From positions 310,001-374,000 of the forward strand of contig NZ_JAFBIT010000003.1 of NCBI RefSeq assembly GCF_021531715.1: a stretch of 64,000 nt of DNA. The letters are read 5' to 3'. The stretch's first letter is position 1. Every line of letters begins with the position of its first letter. The position numbers were made by a program, and so were the translations under genes. The notes beneath the pieces are model-generated. The model was not told the origin of the DNA. It did not search any database and worked only from the letters and a program-made list of their open reading frames with translations. Shown one piece after another: positions 7,648 through 15,892 of this stretch. The DNA comes from Anaeromassilibacillus senegalensis. GTDB lineage: Bacteria; Bacillota; Clostridia; Oscillospirales; Acutalibacteraceae.

Positions 7648-9468
7648 ATGGGTGCGTGGAATTTTTACACGGCGAAGGAAATCAAGCCGCGCGGCTGGCT
7701 GAAGCGGCAGCTCGAGATTCAGGCGGCGGGACTGAGCGGCAATCTGGATAAGGTCTGGCGCGACGTGCGGGACAGCGCGTGGATTGGCGGGGACGCCGAG
7801 GGCTGGGAGCGCGTGCCGTACTGGCTGGACGGCTTCATCCCGCTTGCGTATCTGCTCGAAAACGAGGATATGATCGCAAGGGCCAAGCGGTATATCGATG
7901 CGATCCTCGCGGCGCAGAAAAGCGACGGTTGGATCTGCCCCTGTTTCGATGCGGACAGGAAGACGTACGATACGTGGGCGGTGCTGCTCATCGCCAAGGT
8001 GCTGACCGTGTATTACGAGTGCTCGAAGGATGAGCGGATCCCGAAGGCGCTCTATGATACGCTGAAAAACTATTACACGCTCTTGAAAAGCGGGGAGATC
8101 CGGCTGTTTGACTGGGGAAAATTTCGCTGGTATGAGGGCTTTGTGGCCATCCGCTTCCTGTATGAACGGTGTGAGGAGGACTGGCTCATCGAGCTGGCGA
8201 AGATCCTGAACGACCAGGGAACGGACTATCCGGCGCTCATGCCGCTTTGGGAGGAGCCGAAGGACGTCTGGCGCTTTGACACGCATATTGTGAACCTCGC
8301 GATGGCGCTGAAATACGAGGCAGTTTCGTGCGAGCTGCTCGGCGAGCCGTACGGCGATGACGCGGAAAAGCTGTATGCGGCGCTGCGCCGATACAACGGC
8401 ACGCCGGTGGGGCTGTTTACGGGCGACGAGTGCCTTTCGGGGCTGAGCCCCATTCAGGGCACGGAGCTGTGCGCTGTGGTGGAGCAGATGTATTCCTGCG
8501 AGCTGCTGTATGCCCACACGGGGGACAAGAAGTGGGCGGAGCGCCTCGAGGTGCTCGCCTTCAACGCGCTGCCCGCGACAATCAGCGACGATATGTGGGC
8601 GCACCAGTACGTGCAGATGAGCAATCAGATGGCGTGCGTACGGTTTCCGGAGGACGTCAAGCCGATCTTCCGCACAAACGGCCCGGAATCACATCTGTTT
8701 GGTCTGGAGCCGAATTTTGGCTGCTGCACGGCGAATTTCAGCCAGGGTTGGCCGAAGTTTGCGCTATCGACATTTATGCACAGCGGCAGCACGGTTCTGA
8801 GCGCTGTTCCGGTGCCGTCCGTGCTGGAGACGGCGGATTTCCGCATTGAGCTGGAAACCGACTATCCCTTTGAGAACACGTTCCGATATACCATCGCATC
8901 CGGAAAGGACTTCACGTTCCAGATCCGCATTCCCTCCTTCGCCGAAAATGTTTCGGTGGACGGGCAGCCGTTTGCGGGCGGGATGTTCTCGGCGGAGATC
9001 AAGGCGGGGGAGACGCGGGAAATCTGCGTGCGCTTTGAAACGGCCCCGCATTTCGTAAAACGGCCGTATGAGCTGACGGCGGTCCAGTGCGGCTCGCTCG
9101 TCTTTTCCGTGCCCGTGCAGTATGAGAAGAAGATGTACGAATACGAAAAGAACGGCGTGGAGCGGAAATACCCGTACTGCGATTACGAGTATTGGCCCAA
9201 GAGCGACTGGAATTACGCCTATTGCGGCGGCGCGCTGACACTGCACAGACGGGAGACGGACGCGGTTCCGTTTTCCTCCGGGCATCCGCCGGTGACAATC
9301 ACGGCGCGGGCTGTCCAAATCGACTGGGGTATGGAGCCGGGCTATGATGCGCTCTGCGCGAAGACGCCGCGCTCGAGGACACCCTTCGGCGACGCCGAAG
9401 AAATCGAGCTGTACCCCTACGGCTGCGCCAAGCTCCGCATGACAGAGCTTCCGCTGATCGATTCATAA
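7648..9468 (+). CDS. GH127-type beta-L-arabinofuranosidase (DUF1680 family)
   Basis: 606 residues, no signal peptide, so a cytoplasmic glycosidase acting on imported oligosaccharides. The N-terminal (alpha/alpha)6 barrel part has WLKRQLEIQAAGLSG and WERVPYWLDGFIPLAYLL, typical of the family. Cys359 and Cys360 (GCCTAN) match the cysteine pair that binds zinc and provides the nucleophile in characterised GH127 enzymes. Glu279 lies in a conserved E-rich helix. A C-terminal beta-sandwich follows. The ATG at 7648 is chosen over 7633 because GGGGGGAAAA precedes it. With the GH51 gene at 62.4-64 kb it supports arabinan use. Substrate linkage is inferred. Confidence 0.85.
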   Translation: MGAWNFYTAKEIKPRGWLKRQLEIQAAGLSGNLDKVWRDVRDSAWIGGDAEGWERVPYWLDGFIPLAYLLENEDMIARAKRYIDAILAAQKSDGWICPCFDADRKTYDTWAVLLIAKVLTVYYECSKDERIPKALYDTLKNYYTLLKSGEIRLFDWGKFRWYEGFVAIRFLYERCEEDWLIELAKILNDQGTDYPALMPLWEEPKDVWRFDTHIVNLAMALKYEAVSCELLGEPYGDDAEKLYAALRRYNGTPVGLFTGDECLSGLSPIQGTELCAVVEQMYSCELLYAHTGDKKWAERLEVLAFNALPATISDDMWAHQYVQMSNQMACVRFPEDVKPIFRTNGPESHLFGLEPNFGCCTANFSQGWPKFALSTFMHSGSTVLSAVPVPSVLETADFRIELETDYPFENTFRYTIASGKDFTFQIRIPSFAENVSVDGQPFAGGMFSAEIKAGETREICVRFETAPHFVKRPYELTAVQCGSLVFSVPVQYEKKMYEYEKNGVERKYPYCDYEYWPKSDWNYAYCGGALTLHRRETDAVPFSSGHPPVTITARAVQIDWGMEPGYDALCAKTPRSRTPFGDAEEIELYPYGCAKLRMTELPLIDS

Positions 9469-9485
9469 ATGTACTTTACAGAAGC

Positions 9486-9517
9486 ATCCCGCAGGCTGAA
9501 AAGTCTGCGGGATTTTT
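9486..9517 (+). terminator. Rho-independent terminator after the GH127 gene
   Basis: 9-bp stem ATCCCGCAG/CTGCGGGAT (9486-9494 with 9505-9513), followed by a run of T. Confidence 0.85.
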
Positions 9518-9519
9518 CC

Positions 9520-9612
9520 ATGTCCGAAAATGTCCGGAAATGTCTGGAAATGTCTGGAAATGTCATGACATGTCATGACATTTTGGGACATCCAGCGGAC
9601 ATGACCGGACAT
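9520..9612 (+). repeat. 10-bp-phased ATGTC repeat array upstream of the terminase genes
   Basis: Six tandem decamers in exact 10-bp register from 9521 (TGTCCGAAAA, TGTCCGGAAA, TGTCTGGAAA twice, TGTCATGACA twice) are followed by the same core in inverted orientation (GGGACAT, GCGGACAT, CCGGACAT up to 9612). TGTCATGACA is itself a perfect palindrome and occurs twice in a row. A 10-bp period puts all cores on one face of the helix. It lies between the GH127 terminator and the phage cassette, so a role as packaging or regulator binding site is plausible but unproven. Confidence 0.8.
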
Positions 9613-9620
9613 GCTTTAGA

Positions 9621-9650
9621 AAAGTTTCCCTTTTGAGGGAAACTTTTTGC
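9621..9650 (+). terminator. Stem-loop in the leader of the phage cassette
   Basis: Perfect 10-bp stem AAAGTTTCCC/GGGAAACTTT (9621-9630 with 9637-9646), 6-base loop, short T-run after it. It sits directly before the ribosome site of the first cassette gene. It could terminate upstream transcription or attenuate the cassette. I see no convincing promoter between it and the first gene. Confidence 0.6.
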
Positions 9651-9666
9651 GTTTTTGGAGGTATAA

Positions 9667-10023
9667 GTGAAGGGACTTTTTCCTCCCTTCAAAAAATCTT
9701 TCACAGAAAGGGTGTTGGACATGCAGGAAGAAACGGCGCTGGAGGGATTCCGCAGGCTGGCGTTCGGTGACATCCGCGACGCGGTGCGGCTTTTGTTCTG
9801 CGACGAGGTCAACCCGCGGATGCTCCGGAATATGAACCTGTTTGCGGTTTCGGAGATCCGCAGGCCGAAGGGCGGGGGCATGGAGATCCGGTTCTTTGAC
9901 CGCATCGAAGCGCTTCGGCTTCTGAGCGAGCTGGAGAGCGCGGGCGGCGGCGCAAGCGATGTGCTGCGCGCAATTGAGCGCGGCGCGGAGGCGCTCGGCG
10001 GGCGGGACGGGGACGCGCCGTGA
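9667..10023 (+). CDS. Phage terminase small subunit (probable)
   Basis: 118 residues from a GTG start with GGAGG 5 bases upstream; an ATG at 9721 is a weaker alternative. The centre reads NLFAVSEIRRPKGGGMEIRFFDRIEALRLL, typical of small DNA-packaging proteins of Firmicutes prophages that end in a segment contacting the large terminase. It overlaps the terminase large-subunit gene by 4 bases, the usual gene order. It would recognise the packaging site; the phased repeats just upstream are an obvious candidate. Identification rests on position and a short motif, so it is less certain than the large subunit. Confidence 0.7.
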   Translation: MKGLFPPFKKSFTERVLDMQEETALEGFRRLAFGDIRDAVRLLFCDEVNPRMLRNMNLFAVSEIRRPKGGGMEIRFFDRIEALRLLSELESAGGGASDVLRAIERGAEALGGRDGDAP

Positions 10024-11288
10024 GGACGTTTTCCGAAAAGCAGATGCAGGCGCTCTGCTGGTGGGGCGAAAAAAGCCCGTACCGCAACAAGAACGCGATC
10101 ATCTGCGACGGCGCGGTGCGCAGCGGCAAGACGGTGTGCATGGGGCTTTCGTTTTTCCTGTGGGCGATGGCCAGGTTTTCCGGGGTGAGCTTTGCAGTGT
10201 GCGGCAAAACGATCCGTTCGGTGCGGCGAAATGTGATCGCTGAGCTGCTGCCGCAGCTTCGGCACATGGGCTTTTCGGCACAGGTGCGGTATTCCGAGAA
10301 CAAGCTGACTTTGCGGTACAGGGGGATCGAAAACCGCTTTTACCTCTTTGGCGGCAAGGATGAATCGAGTGCGGCGCTGATTCAGGGCATGACGCTCGGC
10401 GGCATCCTGTTCGACGAGGCGGCGCTGATGCCGCGGTCGTTCGTGGAGCAGGGCATCGCGCGCTGCTCGCTGCCGGGCGCAAAGCTGTGGTTCAACTGCA
10501 ACCCCGAGCATCCCCAGCATTGGTTCTACCGCGAGTGGATTCTGAAAGCGGAATCGCGCGGGGCGCTGTATCTGCACTTCACGATGGAGGACAACCCGTC
10601 GCTGAGCGCCGCGGTGCGGGCGCGGTACCGGCGGATGTTCACCGGTGCGTTTTACAGCCGGTTCATCGAGGGCAAGTGGACGGCGGCGACGGGGCTTGTG
10701 TACCCGTTCGCGCAGGAGCTGCTCTGCGACGCGCCGGCCGGGCCGTTCGAGCGGTTCGGCGTGTCGATCGATTACGGCACGGTGAATCCGACCTCGATGG
10801 GGCTTTGGGGCTGTCTCGACGGCGTGTGGTACCGGATCGACGAGTACTACTACGACGCGCGCGCCGAGGGTATACGGCGGACGGACGAGGAGCATTTCCG
10901 CGGCTTTCAGCAGCTTCTGGCCGGCAGAACGCCGGAAACGGTCGTCTGCGACCCGTCGGCGGCAAGCTTCATCGAGCTGCTTCGCAGCCGGGGCTACGCG
11001 GTGACGCCCGCGAAGAACGATGTGCTCAACGGCATCCGCCAGACGGCGACGGCACTGCGCACCGGGCGGATCAAAATTGCCGCCTGCTGTGCCGACACGG
11101 TGCGGGAGTTCTCGCTGTACCGCTGGGCGGACGACGGCGTACGGGACGTGCCGGTCAAGGAAAACGACCATGCCATGGACGACATCCGGTATTTCGTCTC
11201 GACGGTGCTCACGGTGCAGGAAGCGTTTGCCTGCGCTGTGGAGCGCCGTGGGGACGGAGAGAAAGGAGAGAGCATTTGGGACTTTTGA
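10020..11288 (+). CDS. Phage terminase large subunit, PBSX type
   Basis: ATP-driven DNA-packaging motor and nuclease, 422 residues, normal length. Walker A reads DGAVRSGKT (about residues 37-45) and Walker B GGILFDEAAL (about 128-137), followed by the coupling motif WFNCNPEHP. The C-terminal RNase H-like nuclease has its metal ligands in SIDYGTVNP, TVVCDPSAAS and HAMDDIRYF. GTG start overlapping the small-subunit stop. No frameshift or missing catalytic residue is visible, so the motor looks functional. It packages DNA into the capsid built from the downstream genes. Confidence 0.93.
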   Translation: MRTFSEKQMQALCWWGEKSPYRNKNAIICDGAVRSGKTVCMGLSFFLWAMARFSGVSFAVCGKTIRSVRRNVIAELLPQLRHMGFSAQVRYSENKLTLRYRGIENRFYLFGGKDESSAALIQGMTLGGILFDEAALMPRSFVEQGIARCSLPGAKLWFNCNPEHPQHWFYREWILKAESRGALYLHFTMEDNPSLSAAVRARYRRMFTGAFYSRFIEGKWTAATGLVYPFAQELLCDAPAGPFERFGVSIDYGTVNPTSMGLWGCLDGVWYRIDEYYYDARAEGIRRTDEEHFRGFQQLLAGRTPETVVCDPSAASFIELLRSRGYAVTPAKNDVLNGIRQTATALRTGRIKIAACCADTVREFSLYRWADDGVRDVPVKENDHAMDDIRYFVSTVLTVQEAFACAVERRGDGEKGESIWDF

Positions 11289-12421
11289 AAAAGAACAGGC
11301 AGGCGGCCGTGTCTGTGCAGACGCAGGGCGCATACACGCCGGTTCTGCCGCAGGCCGCGGGCGAACGCGGGCTGTATCGCGCGCTGCGCGAGCAGGTGCC
11401 GATCATCGACGCGGCAATCCACAAGCTCGTGCGGCTTGTGGGCGGCTTCACGGTGAGCTGCCCGGAGGCCAAAACAGAGGCGGCGCTCCGTGATTTTCTC
11501 CGTACGGTGCCGGTCAACGGCTGCAACTGCGGAATCGACAGCTTCCTTTCCGTCTATTTTGAGCAGCTTTTGACGTACGGCAACGCGGTGGGGGAGATCG
11601 TTGCGGCAAACGGTGCGGTGCACGCGCTGTACAACGCCTCGCTCGACGACCTCGAGATCCGGCTCGTTTCGCCGCTGGAGGCGGGGGTCTTTGTAATCCG
11701 GCGCAGCGGCGCGCAGCCGTGCCGCTATCCGGAGCTGATCCTCTCCTCGGCGCTGAATCCGGCGCCGGGCAGCGCGCAGGGCACTTCCATTTTGAAGGGC
11801 CTGCCGTTCGTGAGCGAGGTGCTGCTCAAGATTTACCGCACGATCGGGATCAATTGGGAGCGCATGGGCAACGTGCGCTTTGCGGTGACGTGCAAGAACG
11901 AGGGCTACATGAATGCAGGCGACCGCGCCGCGCAGCTTGCGCGCGAATGGAGCCGCGCGATGCACGGCCCGGGCGTGAGCGATTTCGTTGCGGTGGGCGA
12001 TGTGTCGATCCAGGCGATCGGCGCAGACAACCAGCAGATGAACAGCGACGTACCGGTGCGTCAGCTTCTCGAGCAGATCGTGGCAAAGCTCGGCATCCCG
12101 CCGTTTCTGCTCGGGCTTTCGTGGTCCTCGACAGAGCGCATGTCGAGCCAGCAGGCGGACGTGCTGACGAGCGAGCTGATGGCCTACCGGCGCATTTTGG
12201 AGCCGGTCGTGCTGAAAATCTGCCGCACATGGCTGCGCCTCAACGGGCTTTCGGACGAGGTTGCCATCGAGTGGGACGAGATCACGATGCAGGATGAGGT
12301 CGACCACGCGAACGCGGAATACCTTGCGGCGCGCACGGCGGCGCTCAGGGGAGAGGAGAAGAAAGACAATGAACGGGAAAATTCTGAAGGGTGCGCAGAA
12401 AATCGGCGCCGAGGCACTTGA
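11276..12421 (+). CDS. Phage portal protein
   Basis: 381 residues from a TTG start at 11276, chosen because GAAAGGAGAG lies just upstream and the first residues MGLLKKNRQ match HK97-type portals. The gene overlaps the terminase end by 13 bases. Conserved segments include YGNAVGEIV, IYRTIGINWERMGNVRF, LAREWSRAMH and GIPPFLLGLSWSSTERMSSQQADVL. Portals form the dodecameric ring through which DNA enters the head. The next gene begins inside this one. Confidence 0.88.
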   Translation: MGLLKKNRQAAVSVQTQGAYTPVLPQAAGERGLYRALREQVPIIDAAIHKLVRLVGGFTVSCPEAKTEAALRDFLRTVPVNGCNCGIDSFLSVYFEQLLTYGNAVGEIVAANGAVHALYNASLDDLEIRLVSPLEAGVFVIRRSGAQPCRYPELILSSALNPAPGSAQGTSILKGLPFVSEVLLKIYRTIGINWERMGNVRFAVTCKNEGYMNAGDRAAQLAREWSRAMHGPGVSDFVAVGDVSIQAIGADNQQMNSDVPVRQLLEQIVAKLGIPPFLLGLSWSSTERMSSQQADVLTSELMAYRRILEPVVLKICRTWLRLNGLSDEVAIEWDEITMQDEVDHANAEYLAARTAALRGEEKKDNERENSEGCAENRRRGT

Positions 12422-13337
12422 GCGCATCAACGGCTACACGCGCCGCCCGTACAGCGCGGAGGAGGTCTACACGTTTTCAGTCGTGCTCTGCGATAACGAG
12501 GTGGACCGCGATTTCGAGTGCTTCACAAAAAAGGCGCTCGAGCAGCTTGCGGCGCTCTTTGTGGGCAAGACGGGCATTCTCGACCACGTCCATTCGAGCC
12601 GGAACCAGTCGGCGCGCATTTACGCGACGCAGGTGCGGACATTTCCGGAAAAGCGCACGGCGCGCGGAGAGGTTTACGCCCAGCTCGTCGCCGAGGCGTA
12701 CATTCCCCGCGGCGCGGAGACGAACGCGCTGATCGAATCAATCGAAAGCGGCATCCGCAAGGAGGTCAGCGTCGGCTGCGCGGTGGCAAAGCGCACGTGC
12801 TCGATCTGCGGGCAGGAGAGCTGCGGCCATCTGCGCGGCAGGGTGTACGACGGCAAGCGCTGCGTCCGCATTCTGGAGGACGTGACGGATGCGTACGAGT
12901 TTTCGTTCGTGGCGGTGCCCGCGCAGCGCGCGGCGGGCGTCGTGAAGCAATTTTCGCGCGCGGAGAAAGGGGAGATCCAATCGGTGTACGACATTCTGAA
13001 ACGGCTCGAAACCGAGGAGAGCGTGACGGTTTCGGGCGGAGAGCTCGAGCAGCTCCGCGAGGAGCTCAAGGCACTGGAGACACGCGCCGCATGCGGCGAC
13101 CGCTACCGCGCGTCGCTCTGCACGCAGATCGCGAAGTTCAGCGCCGTGGCACAGCCCACGCTGAAGCGTGGTCTTCTGGACGCGATGCTCAAGGGGCTGA
13201 CGATCGGCGAGCTGGAGGAAGCGGCCGGCGCCCTCGGCAAAATGGCGGAGGCGCGCATGCCGGTCATGCCGCAGCTTGCCGGAGACGCGGGAGACACACT
13301 GGAAAAAACCGCGGATGACCGCGCGTTTTGCATTTAA
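12369..13337 (+). CDS. Prohead maturation protease / scaffold-like protein
   Basis: 322 residues; the ATG at 12369 lies inside the portal gene in another frame (53-base overlap). The N-terminal part looks like an S78-type prohead protease: LDHVHSSRN holds a candidate catalytic His and RKEVSVGC a candidate Ser. Just after it is a Cys/His cluster, CSICGQESCGH, that could bind a metal. The C-terminal half is helical, with a stretch like ELEQLREELKALETR, and may act as the scaffolding portion. Gene order (portal, protease, capsid) fits HK97-like head modules. The catalytic assignment is by pattern and position only. Confidence 0.75.
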   Translation: MNGKILKGAQKIGAEALERINGYTRRPYSAEEVYTFSVVLCDNEVDRDFECFTKKALEQLAALFVGKTGILDHVHSSRNQSARIYATQVRTFPEKRTARGEVYAQLVAEAYIPRGAETNALIESIESGIRKEVSVGCAVAKRTCSICGQESCGHLRGRVYDGKRCVRILEDVTDAYEFSFVAVPAQRAAGVVKQFSRAEKGEIQSVYDILKRLETEESVTVSGGELEQLREELKALETRAACGDRYRASLCTQIAKFSAVAQPTLKRGLLDAMLKGLTIGELEEAAGALGKMAEARMPVMPQLAGDAGDTLEKTADDRAFCI

Positions 13338-13366
13338 CATTTTCAAATCTGAAAGGGGAAAACATC

Positions 13367-14368
13367 ATGGCATTTGAAAACATTACACTCGAAAAAGGCA
13401 TGTACGGTGTACCGGGCAAGAGCTTCACACAGGTGCTCGAAGAGCTGGACGGTTCCCAGAATTATACGGGCACGCCGCTCGCGGGCCTCGACGCTTACCA
13501 GCGCCAGCTCAAGCGCTTCGACATTCGCGTGAGCGGCCCGAGCTGCGACACCGTGGAGAAGTTCTTCACCTCCTCGCAGAGCGCGGCGCTTTTCCCGGAA
13601 TACGTCGCCCGCGCAGTGCGTCAGGGCATGGAGATGGCGAACCACCTGCCCGATATGGTGGCAACCGTCACCAAGATCGATACGCTCGATTACCGTACGA
13701 TCAAGGCGGAGACAGATTCGGGAGAGAAAATCGCGGATCCGGTCGCAGAGGGCACGGCGATTCCGCAGACCGTTGTCAAGACAGGCAGCGCACTTGTCAC
13801 GCTCAAGAAGCGCGGCCGCATGGTTGTCAGCTCGTATGAGGCGCTGCGCCATCAGAGATTGGATCTGTTCACGGTCATCCTGCGCCAGATCGGCGTGTAC
13901 ATCGCGCGCAGACAGATGAAGGACGCAGTCGACGTGCTGCTGAACGGCGACGGCTCCAACAGCGGCATCACAGTGACCTCTCTGACCGCCGCGCCGACAT
14001 ACAATGATCTCGTCACGCTCTGGGGCAAGCTCGCGTCCTACAATTTCAATACGATCCTGGCCGGTACCACAGCGCTGCAGGATCTGCTGAAGATCAGCGA
14101 ATTCAAGGACGCGCAGGCAGGTCTCAACATCAACGGCGCAGGCAAGCTGATCACACCGCTCGGTGCGACACTGATCCATGTGCCGTCGATGGATGCGAAG
14201 AAGATCATCGCGCTCGATAAGAACTGTGCGCTCGAAATGGTGCAGGCGGGCGATGTGCTCACGGATTACGACAAGCTGATCGACCGCCAGATGGAGCGCG
14301 CGGCGATCACCTCCATCGCGGGCTTTGCGCAGATCTACGGCGACGCCGCACAGGGTCTGAGCTACTGA
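13367..14368 (+). CDS. Major capsid protein, HK97 fold
   Basis: 333 residues behind a strong AAAGGGGAA site. An N-terminal helical region is followed by TAIPQTVVKTGSALVTLKKRGRMVVSSYEALRHQRLD, the P-domain/E-loop-type region of HK97 capsids, and the C-terminal DYDKLIDRQMERAAITSIAGFAQIYGDA. Length and position after the protease are normal. A strong stem-loop follows the stop codon (14383-14406), suggesting extra message for this protein relative to downstream genes. Confidence 0.85.
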   Translation: MAFENITLEKGMYGVPGKSFTQVLEELDGSQNYTGTPLAGLDAYQRQLKRFDIRVSGPSCDTVEKFFTSSQSAALFPEYVARAVRQGMEMANHLPDMVATVTKIDTLDYRTIKAETDSGEKIADPVAEGTAIPQTVVKTGSALVTLKKRGRMVVSSYEALRHQRLDLFTVILRQIGVYIARRQMKDAVDVLLNGDGSNSGITVTSLTAAPTYNDLVTLWGKLASYNFNTILAGTTALQDLLKISEFKDAQAGLNINGAGKLITPLGATLIHVPSMDAKKIIALDKNCALEMVQAGDVLTDYDKLIDRQMERAAITSIAGFAQIYGDAAQGLSY

Positions 14369-14382
14369 TTTGAATTGCGCGT

Positions 14383-14406
14383 GCCGCCCCGGGTTTCCGG
14401 GGCGGC
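14383..14406 (+). terminator. GC-rich stem-loop after the capsid gene
   Basis: Perfect 10-bp stem GCCGCCCCGG/CCGGGGCGGC with a GTTT loop and no T-tract. Lacking the T-run, it is more likely a partial terminator or an mRNA-stabilising 3' hairpin than a full stop, since the downstream cassette genes have no promoter of their own. Confidence 0.6.
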
Positions 14407-14434
14407 AGAACGCGCGGAAGGGTGCGTGGTAGAC

Positions 14435-14791
14435 ATGAAATTGGAAACGGTGCTGAACCGGCTGCGTCTGTTGACGGAGGACAGCCGCGAGGAGCTGCTT
14501 CTGCTGCTCGCTTCGGACGCGGTGGGCGTGCTTTCGGAACGCGTCGTCGGCACAGCGGAGGAGATTGCGGAAAAAGAGGACGCACTGTGTGCCGCAGCTG
14601 CGGCGTACGCGGCGTATCAGCTCGCACTGCTCGACGAGGCGCAGTCTCCGGACAGCGTGACGGCGGGCGACGTGCGCGCGGAGTATAAAACCGGCAGCAT
14701 AAAGGCGCGCGTATACTACGAACAGTGCCTGCGCGGCCTGTCTGGTATCCTGCGCGACGATACGTTTTACTTTGGGGGTGTGCGCGCATGA
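14435..14791 (+). CDS. Putative head-tail connector protein
   Basis: 118 residues, alpha-helical and acidic, beginning MKLETVLNRLRLLT and continuing with a long helix rich in Ala and Glu. It sits between the capsid gene and two further small connector genes and overlaps the next gene by 4 bases. Phage head-completion (gp6-like) adaptor proteins occupy this position and have this size and helical character. The ATG at 14435 has GGAAGGG 12 bases upstream; a GTG at 14426 is possible. No motif proves the function. Confidence 0.6.
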   Translation: MKLETVLNRLRLLTEDSREELLLLLASDAVGVLSERVVGTAEEIAEKEDALCAAAAAYAAYQLALLDEAQSPDSVTAGDVRAEYKTGSIKARVYYEQCLRGLSGILRDDTFYFGGVRA

Positions 14792-15120
14792 GAAGCCTGA
14801 TTCATACGCTGTTCCGCCGCGCGCAGCCGATTGCGGTGACGGCGGCGGGGAAAACCGTGCATCGCCGCGGTGTGATCCGCGCGCTCGGGCGGAACGCGCA
14901 GGATTTCACGACATTCGATCTGCTGCGCTGCGGAAAGCTCGAGACGCCGCTGTACCTTTATCTCGGCGACGCGGAGGAGCTGCTCGGCGCAGACGACGCG
15001 CAGGTTTTTTGCGGCGGGGAGACGTACACCGTGCTCGAGGCCGCGCCGGTGGACGGCTTTTTCGGGCGCGCGTATGTGCGCGCCGTTCTCGAAAGGAGGC
15101 GTGCGGATGACGGGCAGTGA
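14788..15120 (+). CDS. Small phage connector/neck protein
   Basis: 110 residues, ATG overlapping the previous stop (ATGA). Basic N-terminus (RSLIHTLFRRAQPIAV), then beta-rich sequence ending in FFGRAYVRAVLERRR. Position suggests a head-tail joining or stopper protein. I recognise no specific family. It overlaps the next gene by 14 bases, part of the tight packing of the whole cassette. Confidence 0.55.
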   Translation: MRSLIHTLFRRAQPIAVTAAGKTVHRRGVIRALGRNAQDFTTFDLLRCGKLETPLYLYLGDAEELLGADDAQVFCGGETYTVLEAAPVDGFFGRAYVRAVLERRRADDGQ

Positions 15121-15781
15121 GCTTGCGGCGGCGCTTCTGGAAAAGCTCAGGGCAGCGCTGCCGGAGATCGAAGTTCGCGCGGCTTATTCTGGGCGTGTGA
15201 CGCGAAAGCCCGCAAAGCCGGTGCTCTGCATCGGGCTGCTGCATGAAGAGCGCGCGGACGGCGCGGGTAGCGCGAAGCTCGGCGTATGGCTCTATACGCC
15301 GCCCGAAAACGCACCCGCCGATCTGTTCGCTGCGGTGTGCGCCGCTTTGCAGGCGATTCCCTGCACGGTGCGCAGCGTAACGCGCGGTGAAGCGAAATAC
15401 GACGGTGCGGTTGGCTGCGTCGTGACGCCGTGCACAATTCAGGCCGTGACGACCACTGCGGCGGAGAACCGCACGGCGGTCAAGATCAACGGCATGGAGT
15501 TTGCGGCGGACGGCGTTTCGGTATCGCTCGAGACGCAGACGAAGCGGTACGGCTCTGTGGGCGAGGAGAAGCCGCACACGGTTGTGAATGGCGAAAAGAC
15601 GTACCGCGTCACGCTGACAGGATTTACCGGCGGCACGGAGCTGCTGGGAATTGAGAGCTTTGCGCTGGAGACAGGCGGCGTGCGGTATGCGCCGTGCGCA
15701 TGGCGCAGGATCGAGCCGAACCGTCTGGTGCTGGAGGCGGGCGGTGCGGAGAACATCACGGAAAGCGGGGAGAACGAATAG
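15107..15781 (+). CDS. Phage protein with tail-terminator-like N-terminus and beta-rich C-terminus
   Basis: 224 residues from an ATG behind GGAGGCG. Residues 1-90 look like a tail-terminator/completion protein: a helix (SELAAALLEKLRAALPEIEV), a beta strand pair and a second helix (ADLFAAVCAALQAI). Residues about 120-220 are beta-rich, starting KINGMEFAADGVSVSLE and including EKTYRVTLTGFTGGTELLG. No separate tail-tube gene is seen in the cassette, so the C-terminal half could be a tube-like domain fused to a terminator. That is inference; no homologue is recognised. Confidence 0.5.
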   Translation: MTGSELAAALLEKLRAALPEIEVRAAYSGRVTRKPAKPVLCIGLLHEERADGAGSAKLGVWLYTPPENAPADLFAAVCAALQAIPCTVRSVTRGEAKYDGAVGCVVTPCTIQAVTTTAAENRTAVKINGMEFAADGVSVSLETQTKRYGSVGEEKPHTVVNGEKTYRVTLTGFTGGTELLGIESFALETGGVRYAPCAWRRIEPNRLVLEAGGAENITESGENE

Positions 15782-15782
15782 A

Positions 15783-15872
15783 ATGGAAGATCAATATGAG
15801 ACGATGCGCGCGCTCTCCGATGCGCTGGAGCGCGACGGGCGGCGCTATCCCGGGCCGATCCGCACGGCCTGA
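15783..15872 (+). CDS. 29-residue phage cassette protein
   Basis: A very short frame lying between two clear genes in the same direction: it starts one base after the previous stop codon and ends 20 bases before the next gene. It encodes a small amphipathic peptide with a central DALERDGRRYPGP stretch. The tight fit and good codon use make it likely real, though it has only a weak ribosome site (AGCGGGGAG). No function is known to me. Confidence 0.5.
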   Translation: MEDQYETMRALSDALERDGRRYPGPIRTA

Positions 15873-15892
15873 GCGCGGGGAAGGAGACGGCG

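Noticed and set aside
10487-11275. N-terminal extension of the portal reading frame
   Set aside because: The open frame runs through the terminase gene by chance; the TTG at 11276 with AAGGAG and the portal-like start is the better gene start.
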